This document shows positions 58,331-64,000 of a DNA stretch of 64,000 bases, in pieces. The position numbers and the translations under genes were made by a program. This DNA comes from Lolium rigidum (lineage: Eukaryota; Streptophyta; Magnoliopsida; Poales; Poaceae): the NCBI RefSeq assembly GCF_022539505.1, contig NC_061514.1, positions 330,443,090-330,507,089 of the forward strand. The letters are read 5' to 3'. The notes below the pieces were generated by a model. It was given only the letters and a program-made list of their open reading frames with translations, ran no database searches and was not told the origin of the DNA. Position 1 is the first letter of the stretch; each line of letters begins with the position of its first letter.

Positions 58331-59571
58331 GATATACATGAATGGTATTTAAGATGTGGATTAAAGATTCTAAAGGATGTCAAGGTTTGAATACATGTGT
58401 AGAGTGTCTCCACAACATTTGTAGGGGGAAAATCTATAAATAAGATTTGTCACCATTTACTCAAATAACTTAGGTGTAGTTTGAATATTGTGATCTAGGA
58501 AAATATAATTAGTATAGATATGATCTTAGACATGATGAAAATATCTAAATGATTTTGGTAGATGGGTATGATCATATCATTCACTTTGGCAAAAATGAAT
58601 TGTGAGTTTAAGCTTCAAACCAATGTTTACAAAAATTAATTATGATAATGGTTTCGATGGATATTGGTAAGTAACACATATTCAAAAGAAAATATATGAT
58701 CAAGTAGGGTTTATGGATTGTGTCGTATGACACATAGAAGGATATTACTTCAAATCTAAAACCATGTGAAGTGAATATGATCAACTAAACTAAACAAGTG
58801 TGCTACTAGATGGAGAGTTCCAATGTGATTCAATTGCAAAAGGAATCGTCTTAAAAATATTTATAGAATTTAAGCTTTGCCAAAATTACTCAAACCCTCA
58901 TGTTTGAATTTGGAATAATTTCAAAAAGGATTGAAGTAGCATGGGAATTTGGTGTTACTGGTTTGCTAAAAATATTTTTAACCAATGGCAAAGGAATCAT
59001 TTTAAAAATGATTTAAGCATTTTATTTCATGTCGCAAATACTCAAATTCTCAGCATTAAATTTGAATATTTGCAAATGGTTTCAAATATTTTTGGCAGTA
59101 ATATCATTGGATAGGACATTGATATGATCCATTTGCAAAAAGAATCATTTCATTTATATTTCTAGAAGTTGGATTAGGTTAAAAATACTCAAATTTACAT
59201 CTTTAAATTTAAATATTTTCAACTTGTCCAAAAACCAATTTTATTTCATCATTGGGTTCTACTCATTTTTCTGAATTCATGGGTATATTATTTGCTATAT
59301 TTGGTCATGGGTACATTTTCCTATAATGTTTACAAGATTAAACATGTCGTGATTAAATTTTGATGTTATACGAAAAGTTGTCCGGAAAAGTTTATCGGAT
59401 GGAAAAACTTTCTATATGAAAGTTGTAGAGAATTTAATTACGAATTTAACATAAGAAGAATCACCTCAAACGGACCTCTAGATCAAAAGATATGAAAGTT
59501 TGAAGTTTATTTAGGTGGAGTAGCTAGTATAAACTGCTAAACGCAAATCGATGGATCTGTAAGAGCAAGTA
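58331..59571. other. AT-rich DNA without recognisable features
   Basis: No gene or clear element ends. A tract near 59390-59510 (CTATATGAAAGTTGTAGAG ... ACCTCAAACGGAC) resembles sequence common in plant LTR elements, but I cannot place it. Confidence 0.3.
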
Positions 59572-59574
59572 TAA

Positions 59575-61575
59575 GAGCATCCCCACTCGTTGGCGCTCCC
59601 CACGCCCAAATTCGGCGAAATTTTCGTCTGGATTGGAGGAAGATTTGGCGTGGGGAGTAGTAGTTTCCCAGCCGCGTGCCCAGGCGAAGTCGACGATGCG
59701 AATTTAAAAAACGGAAACTTGACAAACTACGGCAAAATACGGGTGAATATAGACTAAATTTAATGATATTTATTATATAACAGGCGGAGTTCATACATAG
59801 AGGCCGAATTCGACTATATTTCGAATTCGGCTAGGGGAATTCAAATGCTAATTTTAAAACACGGCGCTCTACATGCCGAAATGGCGGTAGACCACCGTGT
59901 AGTCGCCGCCGTCGTCGTCGGAGCCGTCGTCGTTGACCTTCGGCTGCGCGGCCTGGCTGCTGCTGCCCTGGCCGGCGTCTCCCCACCCCGGGGATGGCTT
60001 GTACCATTCGTCGTCGAAGGACTCGAGGTCGACGACGGGGACAGCGACGCCGGATGGAGGTGTCGCAGGACGGCGGTAGCGCGCGACATCGTCGTTGGCG
60101 GTTGGAGCGGCGCGGGCGGCGAGTTGGCGTGCGGCGGCCAGGTCCAGCAGCCGCCGCTGCTGCTCCGCCTCCTCGCGCTCCCAGTCGCGCCTGGCCCAGT
60201 ACAGTGCGGCGTCGTCCACGCGCTTCTCCTCCTCCATGTCCTTCAGCGACCTGGCGATCGCCTCCGCCATCGCGGCGTCCTCCGCGCGCTTCGCCTCCTC
60301 CTCGGCGAGCTGGTTTGCGGCGGCCTCTTTCTTCGTCTTCTTCCGGCCGCTCTGCGGCGCGGAAGGCTGGTCGCGGATGACGAGGGCGCCACTGCTGCGC
60401 CCTCTGGTCGGCGGCGGAGAGGCCGGCTCCTTCTTGACGCGCACCGGCGTCGAAGGCGACGTCGCCTCCTCCCTCTTCACCGGCGCCAAGGATGACCTCG
60501 GCGCCGATCCGGAAGACGACGAGCTGGCAGCCATGCGCCGTGGCTGCCAGACGTTTCCCCGGCGGCGGCTCGCCGATGCCCTCGATGGAGGGGCATCGTG
60601 AGCACCGGGAAGTTGCCGCCTCGATGTGCTCGAGGACGGCCTCGAGTGTCCGCGCCCGGCGCGCTCCACCAACGTCGGCGGCCCGCGGCGTTGTTGCGCG
60701 GAGCGGAGGCGGCGGGCCGTCGTGGGAGAGCGAGCTCCCGCTCCCACCGCCGCGAGAAGTACGAGTTCCACGCCGTGTAGTTGTCGGGGTGGTGGCGTGG
60801 CTCGCGCGCTCCTCATCCGTCCAAGGTCATCCGCGCCTCCTCGATGGCGACCGTCGAGGGCGTGGCCATGAGGCGGCGGCGGGATTGGTACGCCGCCCGG
60901 CACTAGCCGCCACCCGCCGCGGGAGGCCTCGTGTCCCGCGCGGGCGAGGGTACCTCGCCTGGTGGTGGAGTGTGCCCCTCCCACGCTGTGGGAGCGACCG
61001 GCGGGGGAAGCCGTTGTGGCTGGCTGCGCCGTCGTCGTCGTAGGCATGCATCGGGAGAGTAGAGGGAGAGTGGAGGGGAGAGTGGAGCACGGGGTGCGCC
61101 TCGCGGCGGCGTGTGCGGCGTATATAGGCGCGGCTGGCGCGCGGGGATTAATGCCGCGTGGAATGCGACGCGTCCGTGGCGAGCTGACCGGCGGCAGCCT
61201 TACGTGCGCGCGGAAGACGATGCGTGCGCGGAAGACTGACGACATTAACTCGCCGCGTGGCCGGCGGATGCGGACCGGCGGCAGGCTTTGCACAGGCGCG
61301 CAGAAGACGATGCGATGGGGACGACGATCGGTTTCTCTCGCCGACAAGTTGGGGCCACCAGACGCGCGGGAAGTTTCCTCGGTATTTCCCGCGCTTTCGT
61401 TTCGTCCGGAGTCCCCGAGCGCTCCCCGGGGGGCCGGGGATGGCGTGGGATCGCCGGATGAATTTAGACCCAAATCCGGACGAAAACGAGAAACCGTGGG
61501 CGCGACTGGACCGACGCTGTCCGGATGGAAAAAAGGCTCGCCGGGGGCCTCGTCGGGGGACGAGTGGAGATGCTC
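59575..61575. mobile_element. Non-autonomous PIF/Harbinger element
   Basis: Ends GAGCATCCCCACTCGT and ACGAGTGGAGATGCTC are inverted repeats. The flanks are TAA on the left and TTA on the right, so the target duplication has one mismatch. Near the right end the GGGGGCCGGGGATGG block resembles 62970-63000 in the Harbinger at 62834, so the two are related. It carries a minus-strand ORF and no nuclease gene. Confidence 0.8.
59869..60534 (-). CDS. Harbinger-borne ORF of unknown function
   Basis: From ATG 60534 there are 221 aa. Residues 1-70 are Ser/Pro-rich with PVKREEA and RVKKEP repeats. Residues 80-150 form a charged helix (NQLAEEEAKRAEDAAMAEA, WARRDWEREEAEQQRRLLDL). The C-terminus is acidic and ends GGDYTVVYRHFGM. 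A minus-strand TATA box (TATATA at about 61121) lies much further upstream, and GC-rich frame continues up to 61473, so the protein may start earlier or have another exon. I recognise it as a recurrent cargo of Triticeae Harbingers but know no function. Confidence 0.5.
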   Translation of the reverse strand: MAASSSSSGSAPRSSLAPVKREEATSPSTPVRVKKEPASPPPTRGRSSGALVIRDQPSAPQSGRKKTKKEAAANQLAEEEAKRAEDAAMAEAIARSLKDMEEEKRVDDAALYWARRDWEREEAEQQRRLLDLAAARQLAARAAPTANDDVARYRRPATPPSGVAVPVVDLESFDDEWYKPSPGWGDAGQGSSSQAAQPKVNDDGSDDDGGDYTVVYRHFGM

Positions 61576-61751
61576 TTACAGAAAACTAACCCAGAGAGCC
61601 ATAGAATAGACGGTCGCAATGCGCGCCGGCCGGCGAGCGTTAGCGGCTGAAGTGCGGGGTACTAGCGGCCATGGTTTTGCTTTCCATAGGAGGTCCGTTA
61701 CAAGGTGCATCCCGAGCAGACTCCATAAGATCGATCAGAGGGGATATTCAC

Positions 61752-62117
61752 TTTGGCTCATAGGAGCATTTGCTCCTATTATGTGAATCTACATTTCGAA
61801 GTGTCCAAAAATTCTAAACTAAAAAATTTCATGTACATCTACACATTTTATGTTCGTACACAAGTTTTCAAAAAAAACTATAAAAATTTGTGGCTCCAGT
61901 AAAAAAGACAAATTTTGATGCTATAACACGACTACGTACAGACATTTTTATCTTTTTTGTACATGCCACATAAAATGTTGTTTCTCCATGAAAACTTGTG
62001 CACTAACATAGAATGTCACGGTGTACAACAAAAAAATTATGTCAGAATTTTTTGACATTTTTAAAATTGTTTTTTAATTATTTTGTATAATAGGAGCATT
62101 TGCTCCTATGAGCCAAA
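61752..62117. mobile_element. MITE of 366 bp with hairpin-forming ends
   Basis: Terminal inverted repeats of about 31 bases, starting TTTGGCTCATAGGAGC and closing GCTCCTATGAGCCAAA. Each repeat is itself palindromic (AGGAGCA..TGCTCCT). The inside is AT-rich and non-coding. No target duplication is evident, so the superfamily is uncertain. Confidence 0.75.
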
Positions 62118-62804
62118 ACGCCACCTCCCGATCAGAGATAGTATCTTGCTAGCTACTCATAGTAGATACACACAGAATGAAAACCCGTCACCGATGTGGC
62201 ACAAGATTGGCTCCTTCTCTAGCGGCCACAAGAGTTGGGTGCAGCGTCTACAAGTCGTATGTAGGACTGCAGTAGGCTAGCTCGGAAGGAAATGACAGGA
62301 TCAATAGCTAGCTGCTCGACGCGGCTCGCAACGGCGGCCGGCCTGGCTGGACGGGACGCGGTAGGCGGCTCGAACGGCGCTAGCAATAACTATGAGATTA
62401 GCCCTATAATCGCAATCAAACAAGCCTAGTTAATTCCAGTTTTCGCTCCTCGCCTCTCCTCCCGATACGGCTCTTTTCTTATTGCCTCGAGGCAGAATAG
62501 AAAAGGGATTAGCACATGTACTTTGAGCATCAACGAGAGCAAACCAAGAACACACAACACGAACTCAGTAGAGGATGAGCAGTACGGTAACTGGAGTAGC
62601 AGTAGTATATATACAAATGTGTGAGAGAGGCAGATGCATGTTTAATAGCCATAAGCTGCATCATAGGTTTCCCTAACCAGAGTAGTAGAGCTCTTGGGCT
62701 TCGTAGGCCAAAATATCGAAATCCACCAGGCTTGATGCGTAGGAGCCTAGATGGGCTTTGCTAACATGGCTTCTTTTAAATTGCAAAAGAAGAAGCTATA
62801 GTTA
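62118..62804. other. Unclassified intergenic DNA
   Basis: No gene, RNA or element ends seen. Confidence 0.3.
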
Positions 62805-62833
62805 GAGCATCTCCACTCCTTGGTGCCTGTTAA

Positions 62834-64000
62834 GAGCATCTCCACTCGTGCCCCCGTCGAGGCCCCCGGCGAGCGTTTTTTTCATCCGGACGGCAAAATT
62901 CGGCCCAGTCGCGCCCCCGGTTCCTAGTTTTCGCCAGGATTTGGCCCTTCATCCATCCGGCGAGCCCACGCCACCCCCGGCCCCCCGGGGAGCGCTCGGG
63001 GACTCCGGACGAGTGAAAAGCGGGGAAGGGCCCGATCTGTCGGTGACTCGAAGCACGAACCCCACCGCCACGTCGCTCAAAATCTCCTCCACCCCTCGTA
63101 TCTCTCTCGCCGCCGGCACCACCCCGCCCGGCTCGTTGCCCCAATTCCGCCGCCCCTCCTTCCCGCCCTGCCTATATTCGCCGTCTTTCGACGACGAGCC
63201 TGTCTGGCTGCTCTTCCGCCGGCACTGTTTCCCGGCACCCTTGATCGTCGTCGCTCGCGGCTCGGGTTGCCTCGACCATGCCCGTCAGGTGTTCGTCCAT
63301 TTGCCTCGCCGGCCATGGACTCGGACGAAGAGGAGGAGGAGATGTTCGTCGAGCTTATGCAAGAAGAGATGGCAGCAGCCGCCCAAGACGACGAGCACAT
63401 GATGATCCTTGGTTGCTTGGCAAGCATGTACGCCGGACTGGCAACTCGTCGACGTGGTGGGTCGGCACGAGGTCGCCGGAAGTGCAAGCCGGGACGGCGA
63501 ATGGAGGGCTACTGCATGTTGTACGCCGACTACTGCGCCGACAATCCATTGCACGGTGAGAGTGTTTTTCGACGTCGTTTTCGGGATGAGCGAGAAAGCT
63601 ATTTCTGCAAATTGTGTATGCCATCCGCCACTTTGATCCCTACTTCGGATGCAAGACGGATTGCACTTGGTTTGGTTGGATTTTCGTCACTACGGAAGTG
63701 CACGAGTGGCTATGAGGATGCTGGCGTATGGAGCTCCCGGTGATACTGCAGTATGACTATCTTCGGATGGCGGAGTCCACCGCCCTTGATTGTTTCTACC
63801 GGTTCCGCAGGGCCGTCATAAGCAGCTGTTCGGGGACTATTACTTGAGATCACCCACTGTCGAAGACACTCGGGAGGATCCTTGCAACAAATGAAGCTAG
63901 GGTTTTCCGGGGATGCTTGGAAGCATTGACTCGCATGCATTGGCAATGGAAGAACTGTCCGTTTGCGTGGCGAGGGAATGTACAAGGGTCACAAAAGGCT
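62834..64000 (+). mobile_element. Inner Harbinger with nuclease gene, continues past the window
   Basis: TAA at 62831-62833 precedes GAGCATCTCCACTCGTGCC. The subterminal block is GC-rich. A transposase pseudogene follows. The right end is outside the window. Confidence 0.8.
63315..64000 (+). pseudogene. Harbinger (HARBI1/ALP1-type) nuclease, 3' end outside window
   Basis: ATG 63315 opens MDSDEEEEEMFVELMQEEMA, then a basic segment and MEGYCMLYADYCADNPLHGE and VFRRRFR. From about 63585 the frame shifts repeatedly: pieces KLFLQIVYAIRHFDPYFGCK, GLVGFSSLRKCT, MRMLAYGAPGDTA, YDYLRMAESTALDCFYRFRR and RILATNEAR lie in different frames. The first catalytic Asp is in the LGSID / MHWQWKNCPFAW block at about 63905-63970, itself split by one extra base. 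Family members are DDE nucleases that work with an ORF1 protein. At least five indels make it inactive. The order of blocks is intact. Confidence 0.85.

Larger units (their letters stand above)
62805..64000. mobile_element. Outer Harbinger, left end only
   Basis: TTA at 62802-62804 is followed by GAGCATCTCCACTCCTTGG, a Harbinger-type end. Another Harbinger begins only 29 bases later, so this outer element is interrupted; its remainder must lie past the window. Confidence 0.55.

Noticed and set aside
59845..60495. 216-codon plus-strand frame at the Harbinger ORF
   Set aside because: Antisense of a frame with a clear acidic/helical protein pattern; the plus frame is low-complexity Arg/Val/Gly.

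Overview
The window is a stretch of large, repeat-rich grass genome. The element families (Harbinger, Mutator-like, CACTA, Athila-lineage and other LTR elements), the GC-rich gene exons and the degree of nesting point to Triticeae (wheat, Aegilops or barley type). The species call is inference. Only two ordinary host loci are visible; nearly everything else is mobile DNA. I see no rRNA gene, tRNA gene or CRISPR array. Statements about identity between copies are by eye, not from an alignment program.

Region 1 (1-8,275) is a recent tandem duplication of an ACC-oxidase-type gene (ethylene synthesis). Only the last 29 codons of copy 1 are in the window (1-90). Copy 2 is a complete three-exon gene (3,008-4,094, + strand, 313 aa). 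A PIF/Harbinger element carrying a broken B3-domain gene (886-2,771) lies about 120 bp upstream of the copy 2 TATA box. A 3.95-kb Mutator-like element with long terminal inverted repeats, a 9-bp target duplication and two convergent genes (4,222-8,175) sits in the 3' flank of copy 2. Region 2 (8,276-14,240) is mostly unclassified, with a decayed LINE on the minus strand. Region 3 (14,410-17,788, minus strand) is a four-exon CHUP1-like gene with a hydrophobic N-terminus, a long coiled coil and a conserved CHUP1-type motif.

Region 4 is the main structure. A single CACTA transposon of about 37 kb (19,970-56,975) is flanked by a 3-bp AGT duplication and sits inside the integrase of an older Ty3/gypsy element (19,224-19,966 plus 56,979-58,330). 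Removing the CACTA restores the integrase reading frame across the site. The CACTA has its own TNP2-type transposase pseudogene (21,937-25,446) and a multi-exon En/Spm (Transposase_24) pseudogene (43,328-55,833). Nested inside it are a non-autonomous LTR element with an abnormal 5' LTR (27,054-31,221), an orphan LTR fragment, a 4 x 650-bp tandem array (31,543-34,142), two different non-autonomous Athila-like elements (34,413-41,556 and 45,663-53,707), a solo LTR inside one of their LTRs (51,601-53,110), and another solo LTR (53,782-54,943). Five nested insertions (gypsy/CACTA, both Athila-like elements and both solo LTRs) have exact target duplications, so their relative order can be read: gypsy, then CACTA, then the LTR elements, then the innermost solo LTR.

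Region 5 (58,331-64,000) is unclassified AT-rich DNA followed by a non-autonomous Harbinger (59,575-61,575), a 366-bp MITE (61,752-62,117) and two nested Harbingers that run off the window end. The inner one carries a heavily frameshifted Harbinger nuclease gene.
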